64,000 nt of DNA from Candidatus Gastranaerophilales bacterium (GCA_944324135.1 CALUVE010000010.1:1-64000); one strand, 5' to 3'. Counted from the first letter of the stretch, positions 17,662 to 26,851 are shown. A program made the numbers and translations. The notes: generated by a model not told the origin, from the sequence alone.

Positions 17662-18336
17662 TTACAATTTAAACCTTGTAGAAAAATTCAGCTGAGAATG
17701 GGGTGGTTTTACTGATTCAGAGAACATAACATGACTTGCGCCGACATTAAAATTAACCCTGTCATCATTAAAAGGTTTGATACTAAAAACAAATTCACTT
17801 TTTTTATTTTTTTCAAGAAAATTTGTTGAATAAATATTTTGGATAGACAAATGGTCATTCAATTTATACTCCGGAGAAAAAGCCAGCGTTCCCTGTCCGC
17901 GCTGCTGCCACGAGGCAAAATTTTCATTGTTAAATGAGGTGTCAACGGATAGCTTATTTTTTTGGTATCTGAAGAAAATAGTTTCCGATTGCTTATAATC
18001 ATCAGGTTTTACTGACGCATCATATTTTAGTCCGTAAGAAAAATCACCGGCAGTCTTTTCTTTTTCAAAAGACATCGCGTGAGGGTCATACGGATTTTTG
18101 TTAATATAATCATGAATATTCTGCGCATCAATCTGTCCGGAATTTTGTTCAGCCTCCAAAGCAACCTCATTTTCAACCTGCTCGCGTGCAGTGATATTAG
18201 TAACAAGTTTGGTATGTTCCAGCACAACTACATCAACATTTTCAGCCTGTTGTCCATACGCAGGCATAAAAAATGTTAATCCGGCATATATGAGCAAAAC
18301 TGCTGCGCTCAATATTTTTCTTCCAGCTATTCCCAT
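17662..18336 (-). CDS. Small exported protein, possibly outer-membrane beta-barrel
   Basis: I place the start at 18336. From there the protein opens with a clear signal peptide (basic GIAGRK, hydrophobic SAAVLLIYAGLTFF, then PAYGQ and probable cleavage). The mature part, about 195 residues, alternates polar and hydrophobic residues near the C-terminus and ends in NFSTRFKL, like a small beta-barrel. An upstream in-frame ATG (18420) would place a repeat element inside the gene, which argues against it. No ribosome site is seen; a TATTAT box lies 6 bases before the ATG, so the mRNA is probably leaderless. Function unknown. Confidence 0.7.
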   Translation of the reverse strand: MGIAGRKILSAAVLLIYAGLTFFMPAYGQQAENVDVVVLEHTKLVTNITAREQVENEVALEAEQNSGQIDAQNIHDYINKNPYDPHAMSFEKEKTAGDFSYGLKYDASVKPDDYKQSETIFFRYQKNKLSVDTSFNNENFASWQQRGQGTLAFSPEYKLNDHLSIQNIYSTNFLEKNKKSEFVFSIKPFNDDRVNFNVGASHVMFSESVKPPHSQLNFSTRFKL

Positions 18337-18342
18337 AATCTT

Positions 18343-18371
18343 ATAATATAAAAAAATTCCAACTTTAGCAA
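18343..18371 (-). promoter_or_regulatory. Leaderless-type promoter of the exported-protein gene
   Basis: On the minus strand TTGCTA (18371-18366), 17 bases, TATTAT (18348-18343), 6 bases, then the ATG at 18336. There is no room for a 5' leader. Confidence 0.55.
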
Positions 18372-18383
18372 ATGTTAAGTATG

Positions 18384-18536
18384 CGGGCTTATATAGTAAA
18401 TTTCGCAGGAGACTATACAAAGACTGTCATTGTGAGGGTTTTAACCTGAAGAATCTTTTTTATCAGTACACTTCGCTAACGCTTAGTACTACGTAGTTTT
18501 TTAAAAAATTTTAGTGAAATTTGCCAAATAAGTTCC
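18384..18536 (+). mobile_element. MITE-like element R2 with 8-bp target duplication
   Basis: The element of about 152 bp begins GGGCTTATATAGTAAATTT and ends with the imperfect inverse (AAATTTGCCAAATAAGTTCC). It is flanked by perfect direct repeats TAAGTATG at 18376-18383 and 18537-18544. The interior carries a GTCAT..GTGAG / CTTAGTACTACG-type hairpin shared with the copies at 48351 and 52797. It has no coding capacity. Confidence 0.7.
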
Positions 18537-18591
18537 TAAGTATGTTATTAAACTATAAAATGTGTTATCATATAAAATAAAGGATGTAAAA

Positions 18592-19398
18592 ATGAAATCA
18601 GTCAAAGAAATCTCAATAGAATCAAAAATTTTAAAAAGATTAGAAAACAATCCTAACTGCCTTAAACTAGTTAACTATCTGTTTGCAGACGAAGAACTGC
18701 AGGAAATGCAGGAATATGCAAACAATGTTTCAATCAAAAGGCTGGGATTTAATGACCACGGCCCCGTACACATGAGACAGGTAGTCGGAAACGCAATCAA
18801 AATGCTTAATCTGCTGCAGGATGCCGGTGTCAAAACTTCTCTCGAGGAAGAAGAAATCGGCACATTTGAGGACAGTATGTGCGCTGTTATCCTTGCCGGA
18901 ATAATGCATGATTTAGGAATGATGATAGGCAGACAGGGACACGAAGATATGTCTGCAATGCTTGCACAGCCGATTATAGAACGAGCTTTGATGCACGTAT
19001 TTCCTGATGACTTACACAAGCGCGTTATTATCAAGTCGCTTGCAACTGAAGCAATCATAGGTCACATGTCTTCAAGAAAAATCCATTCAATTGAGGCCGG
19101 TATAATCCTTATTGCTGACGGATGCGATATGACAAAAGGAAGAGCCCGTATTCCGCTTTCTATAAACAAAACTCCGAAAGTCGGAGATATCCATAAATAT
19201 TCTGCAAACGCTATCAACAGAATTGGAATTCACCACGGAACAAGAAAACCTATCCAAATTGATATAGAAATGTCAGGCGATGTCGGATTTTTCCAGATAG
19301 AAGAAGTTCTTCTGACCAAAATCGACTCAAGCCCTGCAAAAAAATACGTTGAACTATACGCAGGTGTCGAAGGTCAGGAACGCAAATGCTACCTGTAA
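18592..19398 (+). CDS. HD-domain protein (predicted metal-dependent phosphohydrolase)
   Basis: The start at 18592 follows AAAGGATGTAAAA. The 268-residue product has the HD pattern: His in DHGPVHMRQV, the HD pair in GIMHDLGMM, a further GHEDMS, and an Asp in LIADGCDMTKGR. HD proteins hydrolyse phosphoester bonds of nucleotides or RNA using two metals. The C-terminal 80 residues (VGDIHKYSAN.. to the end) form a beta-rich extension. The closest general match is to conserved bacterial HD phosphohydrolases of unknown substrate. The stop lies 1 base from the stop of the convergent protease gene. Confidence 0.8.
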   Translation: MKSVKEISIESKILKRLENNPNCLKLVNYLFADEELQEMQEYANNVSIKRLGFNDHGPVHMRQVVGNAIKMLNLLQDAGVKTSLEEEEIGTFEDSMCAVILAGIMHDLGMMIGRQGHEDMSAMLAQPIIERALMHVFPDDLHKRVIIKSLATEAIIGHMSSRKIHSIEAGIILIADGCDMTKGRARIPLSINKTPKVGDIHKYSANAINRIGIHHGTRKPIQIDIEMSGDVGFFQIEEVLLTKIDSSPAKKYVELYAGVEGQERKCYL

Positions 19399-19399
19399 T

Positions 19400-20614
19400 T
19401 TATAACTGAATGTACTGAATTGAATCAACATACTTGATAAAATCAGAATAAGGAACAATTACATCTGCATTTTTGCCGTACCAGGGGTTACAAATAGTTA
19501 TTGTATCGTTTTTGGTATCTATGTTTTTAATAGAGTATGCATGATTTTCGTGCATATCGTATTTCTGACCGAAAGTCCCCCAGTTACCGTCAACGCATTT
19601 GAAAGTACATCCTGCCGCAATATTGGCATTCCCGATTTTTGCAAGATATTTAATAAGACTTTCAGCTTTTTTCTGTTTCTTTTGCATATTCAATTTTTGA
19701 CGACTTTGGTTTGTTTTAGCAGCTTTGATAAAATAGTTATCCGTGCTGTAAATAGCTCTAAAAGGGAGTTTTCCTGTGATAAGAGCGAGATTTTTAGACA
19801 CAAGACCTCCGGATAAATAGTCATCAAAACCTTTTATAGCTTTAGTATCACCGGGACGCAGCTTATAATTTGTATCCTTTCTGTAGCGTTCAACAGCCAA
19901 ATCCAGCAGAATAATGTCAGCATCACCGTGGGAATACTTTTTAACCCTTTTGCCGTTCTTTGTAAAAAATTCTTCCTGAGCTTTTTTAACTTCCTGCTGG
20001 GTAATCTTATAAGTTCTGGGGTTTGGTTTTGCCCCGTAAAGAGTTACAAAATAGTTATCACCTTTAATTTTTATTGATTTTTTAAGAAGTTTCCGACCTT
20101 TTTCTGTATAAGATAGGGCAAAGTTAGAAGCATTCTGATAGCATTCTCCAAGATACGCCTGATTTGACTGACCTATTTTGCCGTCCGGTTTAATAGGATC
20201 ACCAAGCTCACTCAGCAGAATTTTGTGTACAGGAGTTTCTTTTTGGTATGGTGAATCGTTTTTCAGCATATTTTCCAATTCTTTGTAGGTTGGAATATGA
20301 TATTTGATTTCATGTCCGTAAGCTGATTTATAGCTGTTTTTCATATCAGCTACAAATTTTTCATATTCTTTTTGTGATACAGTACTGAATTCATCGGCGT
20401 CAATAACACCATCATAACTTGTTGCGATACCTTTGGACGGAACAGATTTCTGACTGTCAAATTTTGCAAGTATTGAATATTTTATAAAATCTTCCTGATT
20501 AACGGTTTTTGAAAACTGTGTATCAAAGAGCAGTGTCTTATACACAGTGTCAAATGATTCTCTGTTTTTGTAGCAGGACAAATACCCCTGCAAATTCTTA
20601 ATAAAATCAGTCAT
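19400..20614 (-). CDS. Calpain-like (family C2) cysteine protease
   Basis: The 404-residue protein carries the calpain catalytic triad signatures. NQAYLGECYQNASNFAL matches the Q..LGDCW..A block, with Cys158. ENHAYSIKNID matches the HAYSV block, with His358. ITICNPWYG matches the RNPWG block, with Asn376. Order and spacing fit the family, and the oxyanion-hole Gln equivalent is Q152. The segment SYDGVIDADEF (66-76) resembles a short EF-hand-like calcium loop. No signal peptide is visible, so it is probably cytoplasmic or exported by another route. The C-terminal extensions of eukaryotic calpains are absent. Substrate unknown. Calpain-like proteases occur sporadically in bacteria. Confidence 0.8.
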   Translation of the reverse strand: MTDFIKNLQGYLSCYKNRESFDTVYKTLLFDTQFSKTVNQEDFIKYSILAKFDSQKSVPSKGIATSYDGVIDADEFSTVSQKEYEKFVADMKNSYKSAYGHEIKYHIPTYKELENMLKNDSPYQKETPVHKILLSELGDPIKPDGKIGQSNQAYLGECYQNASNFALSYTEKGRKLLKKSIKIKGDNYFVTLYGAKPNPRTYKITQQEVKKAQEEFFTKNGKRVKKYSHGDADIILLDLAVERYRKDTNYKLRPGDTKAIKGFDDYLSGGLVSKNLALITGKLPFRAIYSTDNYFIKAAKTNQSRQKLNMQKKQKKAESLIKYLAKIGNANIAAGCTFKCVDGNWGTFGQKYDMHENHAYSIKNIDTKNDTITICNPWYGKNADVIVPYSDFIKYVDSIQYIQL

Positions 20615-20689
20615 CCCTTAATAATCCTTATATTATTTATAAAAATTTTTATAAGGAAAAATTGACTGCACAACAAAAAAAATTAAATT

Positions 20690-21376
20690 TTATGAAGCCA
20701 AAAAACTGACCAAAAGTATAAACAACATCATTAGTACCGAGATGACAGCCGATATCCCGAATAGCACCCAGAAAACGGATATTTTATGTTGTCCGGCAGT
20801 TTGAGGTCCGGAATTTTTCTTTTTTTTAGCAGATACTTTGTTTTTAGATTTGCTCTTTTTCTCGGGAGAAGATTTAACTCTTTCGGGTTTTAGTTTAACC
20901 TTTGCCTGCTTGTAGCGCTCTGCCAGTGTTTTATTCTTCTGTCCCGTTACAAGAAGTTCTACATCATAATGTTTGTTCAAAATTCTTTTGTCAGCCCCGC
21001 GGTTATAAACGCAATAGCTTATAGCAACTTCAAAAGCACGCTGCAGACATTCCAATGCTTCCATGCCGTCTTTTTTCACTGCAGCAGAATGCACTGACTT
21101 ATTCCCGCTTTTTTTGAGAAAATACAAATCCTCGACAAATTCTTTTTCCTGAACAGTGCCGTTAGATTTGTCTTTCAGAGTTGATAACATGTCATCAAAA
21201 GTTTCTTCGGTTGTTCTGAATGCACCGAGAACATTTTTACATACATTCTCGCCAAAACGCCTTGTCTGGGTCATGCACTGCTCAAAATATTCATCCCTGT
21301 ATAACTTTTCCGCATCAGTGATGATTGAGAATAAATCTTTATCAATATCTTTTAAAAAATCAAAATTAGTCGGCAT
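20690..21376 (-). CDS. DUF4145-like protein with C-terminal membrane anchor
   Basis: Of 228 residues, about 5-120 resemble the DUF4145 domain also found at the start of some type I restriction HsdR subunits (NFDFLK.., QTRRFGENV, then LKKSGNKSVHS). After this comes a Lys/Ser-rich linker (about 160-195) and one transmembrane helix at the C-terminus (about 202-225). It therefore looks tail-anchored with the domain in the cytoplasm. No nuclease or helicase partner is nearby. It overlaps the acetyltransferase gene upstream by 11 bases, so the two are co-transcribed. Function unknown. Confidence 0.7.
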   Translation of the reverse strand: MPTNFDFLKDIDKDLFSIITDAEKLYRDEYFEQCMTQTRRFGENVCKNVLGAFRTTEETFDDMLSTLKDKSNGTVQEKEFVEDLYFLKKSGNKSVHSAAVKKDGMEALECLQRAFEVAISYCVYNRGADKRILNKHYDVELLVTGQKNKTLAERYKQAKVKLKPERVKSSPEKKSKSKNKVSAKKKKNSGPQTAGQHKISVFWVLFGISAVISVLMMLFILLVSFLAS

Positions 21377-21965
21377 CAGAAACTCTGCTTTCTTTTACTA
21401 TTAAATCATAAACCGAATCTTTATGTTCCAAATCCTTATGCAAAGCAGCAAAAGTATCCCGTATCACCTGAAAAATTTTATCGGGTGCCGGAAGTTCTGC
21501 GCTATACGGGATACAATACAAATCCATAGGTAAAAAGCCCTCCTTGTTAGGGTAAAGATAACTGCTGTTCACAAGAACTGCACCATGTTTTTGATAAAAT
21601 TTAATCCGTCTTAAAGTATCCGCTACATTCTCATCAGGCTTTTCTACCTCGAGAAAAATTCCGTAACAATCAGGAAAAAGTTTCTTCAACCCCTCAAGCA
21701 TACGCCCGCCGAACCCTGAAGACTGAAATTCTTTATAAACAGCAATATAATCAAGCCACAAATACCTTTCAGTCCGGTCGCAAAAAACTATTATATAACC
21801 TGCGGTTTGTCCGTCATTCACGGCTAAAATCAGCTTATAGTTTTCTTGCTGCAAAAGCAGATTGAAAGCTTCAAAAGATTTTCGCTCCTCAGGCGGAAAC
21901 TGACGCTCCATATCTTTATAAATTTCGTTAAAGTCTTTATTTTCAGCTACTTTTAATTCAAGCAT
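21366..21965 (-). CDS. GNAT family N-acetyltransferase
   Basis: The start at 21965 follows GGGAGT by 7 bases. The 199-residue product has the GNAT core: GYIIVFCD, LDYIAVYKEFQSSGFGGRML (the acetyl-CoA pyrophosphate loop, Q/RxxGxG/A equivalent QSSGFGG), then LEVEKPDEN and RIKFYQKHGAVL near the C-terminal strand. The family transfers acetyl from acetyl-CoA to an amine; the acceptor cannot be inferred. Its 3' end overlaps the DUF4145-like gene. Confidence 0.85.
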   Translation of the reverse strand: MLELKVAENKDFNEIYKDMERQFPPEERKSFEAFNLLLQQENYKLILAVNDGQTAGYIIVFCDRTERYLWLDYIAVYKEFQSSGFGGRMLEGLKKLFPDCYGIFLEVEKPDENVADTLRRIKFYQKHGAVLVNSSYLYPNKEGFLPMDLYCIPYSAELPAPDKIFQVIRDTFAALHKDLEHKDSVYDLIVKESRVSDAD

Positions 21966-22014
21966 AAACTTACTCCCATAAATAAAGATATACTCAATAT
22001 CACCTGTGTTTGTC

Positions 22015-22030
22015 AATCATCCGGATGATT
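22015..22030. promoter_or_regulatory. Perfect 16-bp palindrome in a divergent promoter region
   Basis: AATCATCCGGATGATT is a perfect dyad midway between the acetyltransferase (minus) and response-regulator (plus) genes. It is a candidate operator, perhaps for the NarL-type regulator encoded next to it; the binding protein is not known. Confidence 0.4.
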
Positions 22031-22121
22031 TTCACAGAAAATATGCCAACTGGGTAATATCATTTTAACAGAATTGAAGTTACTATACAAAAACAAACCA
22101 CATTAGAAGAGGAATAGTCGT

Positions 22122-22790
22122 ATGGAAAACAAAAAAATCAGAATTTATGTTGTTGAAGATTATATGCTGACAAGAATAACTTACAGGCATACACTACCTA
22201 AAAATAATCCTAATCTGGAAATTATAAAAGATTTTGAAACCGCAGAAGCTTGCATTAACGCAATGCAGCAGGAAAGTGCAGATGTAATCCTGATGGATTT
22301 GGGACTGCCGGGAATAAACGGAATAGAAGGCACACACAAAATTCGTCAGATGAATAAAGATGTAAAAATCATTATTCTCACCTCCCATGACAGTGATGAT
22401 GAAGTGCTGGCGAGCCTTACAGCAGGAGCAAATGCTTACGCGCTGAAAGACATAACACCGGAAAATCTGGCAGCGGTGATTGAATCCGTAAACAAAGGAG
22501 CTTTCTGGCTTGACCCGAGAATAGCACGTATCGCTTTGAACCTGTTTCAACGGCTTAAATCTTTGCACGTTGATGATATGTACGGAGAAAAATTTAATCT
22601 TACGGCTCGCGAAAATGAAGTTCTCCAGATGATAGTCGATGGCAAAAGCAATACGGAAATCGCAAAACAAATGATTATCAGCCACAATACAGTAAAAGCA
22701 CATGTCGGAAATATCTTAGAAAAACTTGCCGTCACAGACAGAGTTCAGGCGGCAGTAAAATCCATAAAAATGACCCTGATTCGAAACTAA
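22122..22790 (+). CDS. NarL/LuxR-type two-component response regulator
   Basis: The 222-residue protein begins with a receiver domain: acidic pair E12-D13, phospho-acceptor D59 in ILMDLGLPG, Thr in ILTSHD and Lys109 in YALKD. A LuxR-type helix-turn-helix follows (LTARENEVLQMIVDGKSNTEIA, then SHNTVKAHVGNILEKL), which binds DNA as a dimer after phosphorylation. A GAGGAAT ribosome site precedes it. The histidine kinase gene starts 11 bases downstream, so the pair is one operon and a cognate two-component system is the natural reading. Targets unknown; a palindrome upstream is a possible site. Confidence 0.93.
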   Translation: MENKKIRIYVVEDYMLTRITYRHTLPKNNPNLEIIKDFETAEACINAMQQESADVILMDLGLPGINGIEGTHKIRQMNKDVKIIILTSHDSDDEVLASLTAGANAYALKDITPENLAAVIESVNKGAFWLDPRIARIALNLFQRLKSLHVDDMYGEKFNLTARENEVLQMIVDGKSNTEIAKQMIISHNTVKAHVGNILEKLAVTDRVQAAVKSIKMTLIRN

Positions 22791-22801
22791 CGGAGATATA
22801 A

Positions 22802-24427
22802 ATGTATATAGAACAAAAAGCAGCACAAAAGGTTTTTCTCGCATTAACCTTAATTTTAACAGCAGGAATAATGGCAAACCCTATTAAAATAATAACCCCG
22901 ATGCAAGGGCTTGTCTTTATATTTTTTATATTTTTCATCCACTCTAATATTGAAAAACGTTTCATAATGAAACAATATGCAATGAAAAGTGATGAACAAA
23001 ATAAAATCCTTGAATGTATCTACCGCTATTGTCCGGATTCCATAACATTTAAAGATTACAAATTCCGATACCAGCTCGGAAACGATATCTTCTGCAAAAA
23101 TATAGGAATAAAAGATAAAAAAAAATTAATCAACAAAACCTGCTATGAATTATTTCCGAAAGATATAGCGGATTACATCAGAGCGAAAGATAAAGAAGCA
23201 ATAGAAACAGGCAATTCAGTAACATACGAAATCAGAATGCCTCAAAATAAAAAAGAATTGATTATACAGGTAACAAACGTTCCTGTCATAAAAGACAGTG
23301 ATATAGTAGGAGTTCTGACTATAGGACGTGATATAACCAAAAATGAACACCTGAAAAAAACTCTTCATAACAAACACAGGCAGTTGACAACTCTTCTTAA
23401 CACGCTGCCGATGGTTGCATATTTAAAAAATACAGATTCAGATTACCTGATAGGCAACTTTTCGCCTGAAAGCTCTTATATACAAAAATACCGCCTGCGT
23501 CACAGAAAAAAAATTCAATCCGAGGACAAACAGATAATAGATGAAAAAAAACCTTTGTCCTATGAGATACAAATTAAAAGTGATGACGGTTCAATGTTGT
23601 GGCACAGGATTTACAAATCCCCGATTTTAGACAAAGACAACAACGTCAGCGGAATAACCGTTTTAATAAAAAATATTGAGGATGAAAAAAATCTTCAAAG
23701 CCAGCGCGAAACCTACGTAGCGACCCTGAGCCACGATTTAAAAACGCCGACAATAGCACAAATCAGAGCGCTTGAACTTTTGCTCTCAAAAGATACCGGC
23801 GAAATAAATAAAGATCAGGAAGAACTTTTGAAATTGACACTTGATTCATGCAAATATATGTTTGAAATGGTTTCAACACTTTTGAGCACATATAAATACG
23901 AAAACGGAGAAATAATTCTTAATTACGATTATTTTGACATGAATGAGCTGATAGAAAACTGTTTGAATGAAATATCCCAATTATCCGGAGAAAAGGGACA
24001 CACAGTAATTTTCAAACCAAATGCAGCTGAAAACATTTTGAATGCGGACAAAATACAGGTAAAAAGGATAATTATGAATCTCCTCAGCAATTCTTTAACA
24101 TACGCCTATCCGGATACAGAACTACTTATAACCTCAGAAAAAATCGCCGGCAATCTCAGAGTATGTGTAAAAAACAGAAGTCCTTACATGCCGGAACACG
24201 TGCTTGCAACTATCTTTAACAAATATGTAACCCATGCGGAAAAATTTAATAAAGTAGGCGCAGGTCTGGGATTATATTTATCAAAACAAATTGTACAGGC
24301 ACACGGCGGCAAAATTATCACAAAAAGTTTCAAAGACAACCAATGTATCTTCGGATTTGATATTCCGCTGGAAAAACCCACCGGGAAATTAATAATTCCG
24401 GATTACGAGCTAAAACTCCAAGCCTAA
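22802..24427 (+). CDS. PAS-domain sensor histidine kinase
   Basis: The 541-residue kinase has two hydrophobic segments (about 10-28 and 33-47), two PAS domains (about 65-180 and 195-295), HisKA with H311 in TLSHDLKTP, and HATPase with N-box NLLSNSLTYA and G-box GAGLGLYLSK. The short loop between the membrane helices leaves no periplasmic sensor, so sensing is probably through the PAS domains in the cytoplasm. It is the partner of the regulator just upstream. Its stop overlaps the end of the convergent secreted-protein gene by four bases. Confidence 0.93.
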   Translation: MYIEQKAAQKVFLALTLILTAGIMANPIKIITPMQGLVFIFFIFFIHSNIEKRFIMKQYAMKSDEQNKILECIYRYCPDSITFKDYKFRYQLGNDIFCKNIGIKDKKKLINKTCYELFPKDIADYIRAKDKEAIETGNSVTYEIRMPQNKKELIIQVTNVPVIKDSDIVGVLTIGRDITKNEHLKKTLHNKHRQLTTLLNTLPMVAYLKNTDSDYLIGNFSPESSYIQKYRLRHRKKIQSEDKQIIDEKKPLSYEIQIKSDDGSMLWHRIYKSPILDKDNNVSGITVLIKNIEDEKNLQSQRETYVATLSHDLKTPTIAQIRALELLLSKDTGEINKDQEELLKLTLDSCKYMFEMVSTLLSTYKYENGEIILNYDYFDMNELIENCLNEISQLSGEKGHTVIFKPNAAENILNADKIQVKRIIMNLLSNSLTYAYPDTELLITSEKIAGNLRVCVKNRSPYMPEHVLATIFNKYVTHAEKFNKVGAGLGLYLSKQIVQAHGGKIITKSFKDNQCIFGFDIPLEKPTGKLIIPDYELKLQA

Positions 24428-24807
24428 CGGCATCTTATAATATTACCGTCTTTATCATAAAAAGCGAGTCCGCTGCAGGAAGTAATAGGAGGAGTACGAT
24501 AAACTTCTTTAACAACGGTCTGCTGCGGTCTAACCTCGTCATAAGATGCGACTCTGTTGCGTTTGCTGGTATATCGGGTGCCGCTGTAGTAAACACCGCC
24601 GTATATAGGATAAAATCCGCCTATAGGACGTTTGTATATTCTTGTAGTACCGATTACAGTACGTTTTGGAATATTAACACCAAGCCCAGGCGAGTATACA
24701 GGTCTTACGCTGATTGTACCGCCGCGGACAGGCGCTGCTGCTGCCGGCATTATACCGGTTGCCAGAGCTAAAATACACACAAAAATTATCTGAAAAATTT
24801 TTTTCAT
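24424..24807 (-). CDS. Small secreted or periplasmic protein
   Basis: The start at 24807 follows a GGGAAAA site. The 127-residue product has a signal peptide (MKKIFQIIF, hydrophobic CILALATGIM, then PAAAAPV with an AxA cleavage site). The mature protein is basic, with many Gly, Tyr and Arg residues and a single late Cys, and contains GGFYPIYGGVYYSG. I recognise no family. Confidence 0.7.
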   Translation of the reverse strand: MKKIFQIIFVCILALATGIMPAAAAPVRGGTISVRPVYSPGLGVNIPKRTVIGTTRIYKRPIGGFYPIYGGVYYSGTRYTSKRNRVASYDEVRPQQTVVKEVYRTPPITSCSGLAFYDKDGNIIRCR

Positions 24808-24988
24808 ATATTTTCCCTTACCTGACATCATTAAACCCGAAAAACATATTTTTTTGTTATTTATGGGATAAATTGTTACTTATCTTAACCACCCGGGCTA
24901 TTTTACACACAAATATTACCCAACCGGAATATATGCTTATAAAAAATGATATGCTACGCTTTTTTTATCGTAGAAAAAAGGAGTTTAT

Positions 24989-25894
24989 ATGGGAAATTCA
25001 TTATTAACAGGCAAAAAAAACAGCAAAAAATTCCGCTGCCCGATAGATATGACCGAAAAGAATAATTCTGACACAATTCTTTTCACACAGGTAAAAAATC
25101 TGGCAACTGTACTGGATGTCGGATGCGGGGCAGGCAATCTGGGGATTGCTCTGAACAAAATGAAATCCTGCAAAGTTTACGGGATAGATAACAGCATAAG
25201 ACAAATCGCAGCAGCCAGAAGTTCAGGAGCTTATGAAGAGGTTTTTAATATAAACCTTGACGAAAATTACGGCAAAATGCTTGATGATTATAATGATTTT
25301 TTTGACTGCATAATCCTGGGCAACACTCTTCAGCATCTAAAAAATCCGCAGCTACTGCTAGGAAAATTAAAAAAATTATTAAAAGATGACGGATTTATGC
25401 TTATATCAGTGCCGAATTTTGCCCATGCCAGCACGAAAGCAGAGCTGCTTAATAATGATTTTAACTATGGTTACGAAAACGTTTTTTTAAACATGCAGCC
25501 GTCAAAAATTTTCACCGGCAAAAATCTGCCCTCCTTTCTTTCTGATATAAATTTAAGAATAGAAAATCTGAAATTTACATACAAAAACCTTGCCGGTATA
25601 AAGAATACCCGCTCTTACTCAAAACTACCCTGCAGGATTATAAACTACATCTTCAGCAACCCGCACAGTTTTGTCAAAGAATACATAATCAAAACTCAAA
25701 AAAGTGATTTAACAACAAATGAAATTTTTGATATAAATAAAGAAATTTTTGACAACAGCCCTGACGAAATTAAAAAATCCTTTTTGTATAAAGAGACTTT
25801 CCGCGATGCAAAACGGAAAATAGATTTAATAAAACGACATAATTTTTTAATCTTCCTGAATTCGTGTATAATGAAGAAAAAGCGAATCAGTTAA
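24989..25894 (+). CDS. Class I SAM-dependent methyltransferase
   Basis: The 301-residue enzyme has motif I VLDVGCGAGNLGIA (about 38-51) with VYGIDNS as the acidic motif II strand and DCIILGNTLQHL as the post-motif region, as in Methyltransf_11/23 proteins. Next to UDP-sugar genes this type often methylates a sugar or a lipid-linked glycan; that role is inference. An AAAAAAGGAG site precedes the ATG. It heads a block of four genes read in the same direction (methyltransferase, uxs, glycosyltransferase, ugd) with gaps of 12, 12 and -4 bases. Confidence 0.88.
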   Translation: MGNSLLTGKKNSKKFRCPIDMTEKNNSDTILFTQVKNLATVLDVGCGAGNLGIALNKMKSCKVYGIDNSIRQIAAARSSGAYEEVFNINLDENYGKMLDDYNDFFDCIILGNTLQHLKNPQLLLGKLKKLLKDDGFMLISVPNFAHASTKAELLNNDFNYGYENVFLNMQPSKIFTGKNLPSFLSDINLRIENLKFTYKNLAGIKNTRSYSKLPCRIINYIFSNPHSFVKEYIIKTQKSDLTTNEIFDINKEIFDNSPDEIKKSFLYKETFRDAKRKIDLIKRHNFLIFLNSCIMKKKRIS

Positions 25895-25906
25895 CACGAG
25901 GGAAAT

Positions 25907-26839
25907 ATGAAACGAATATTAATCACAGGCGGAGCCGGATTTATTGGCAGCCACTTATGCAGAAGACTTGTAGAAGAAAATAATGACGTAATCTGTCTGG
26001 ACAATTTCTTTACAGGTTCTAAAGATAATATTCGCGAACTTATCGGCTTGAAAAATTTTGAACTTGTACGCCACGATATTACAAAAGAATACTTTGCAGA
26101 GGTAGACCAGATATACAACCTTGCCTGTCCTGCAAGTCCGCCTCACTACCAGTACAATCCGATAAAAACAATAAAAACTTCAATCCTCGGAACAATGAAT
26201 ATGCTTGGAGCAGCCAAACGCTGCAAAGCTACTATTCTGCAGGCATCTACATCAGAAATTTACGGAGACCCGAAAGTCCACCCGCAAACAGAATCTTACT
26301 GGGGCAACGTTAACCCGATAGGAGTCAGAAGCTGCTATGACGAGGGCAAACGCTGCGCCGAAACCCTGATGATGGATTATCATAGACAAAATAACGTTGA
26401 CATCAGGATTATCCGTATATTCAATACCTACGGGCCGAATATGGCAAAAAATGACGGACGCGTTGTCTCAAACTTCATACTTCAGGCACTGAAAAATGAA
26501 GATATAACCATATACGGAGACGGCACTCAGACAAGGTCTTTCTGCTACGTAGATGACCTTGTAGACGGAATAATAAAAATGATGAATAATCCGCAAAAAT
26601 TTATCGGCCCCGTAAATCTCGGCAACCCGAGCGAACGTTCAATCCTTGATTTTGCAAAACTTATAATTGAAATGACCGGCTCAAGTTCAAAAATTATTTA
26701 CAAGCCGCTCCCGCAAGATGACCCTGTACAAAGAAAGCCGGATATCACGCTTGCAGAAAAAGAATTAGGCTGGAAACCGACTACCGATATTACAACCGGA
26801 CTTCAAAAAACTATTGATTATTTCAAGACAAAAATATAA
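25907..26839 (+). CDS. uxs: UDP-glucuronate decarboxylase (UDP-xylose synthase)
   Basis: This 310-residue short-chain dehydrogenase/reductase has NAD site GGAGFIGSH at 8-16 and catalytic Tyr and Lys in SCYDEGKR. The blocks [25 protein letters not shown] and [15 protein letters not shown] are all characteristic of UXS. It converts UDP-glucuronate to UDP-xylose with bound NAD. The enzyme that supplies its substrate, UDP-glucose dehydrogenase, is encoded two genes downstream. The symbol uxs denotes the activity; bacterial names vary. Confidence 0.93.
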   Translation: MKRILITGGAGFIGSHLCRRLVEENNDVICLDNFFTGSKDNIRELIGLKNFELVRHDITKEYFAEVDQIYNLACPASPPHYQYNPIKTIKTSILGTMNMLGAAKRCKATILQASTSEIYGDPKVHPQTESYWGNVNPIGVRSCYDEGKRCAETLMMDYHRQNNVDIRIIRIFNTYGPNMAKNDGRVVSNFILQALKNEDITIYGDGTQTRSFCYVDDLVDGIIKMMNNPQKFIGPVNLGNPSERSILDFAKLIIEMTGSSSKIIYKPLPQDDPVQRKPDITLAEKELGWKPTTDITTGLQKTIDYFKTKI

Positions 26840-26851
26840 CTCGAGGGTTTA

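Noticed and set aside
17662-18420. Longer start of the exported protein (18420)
   Set aside because: It would place part of the R2 element and its target duplication inside the gene and bury the signal peptide behind 28 extra residues.
22194-22703. Minus-strand 169-residue frame
   Set aside because: Antisense to the NarL-type regulator; rich in Cys, His and Phe as expected for a shadow.
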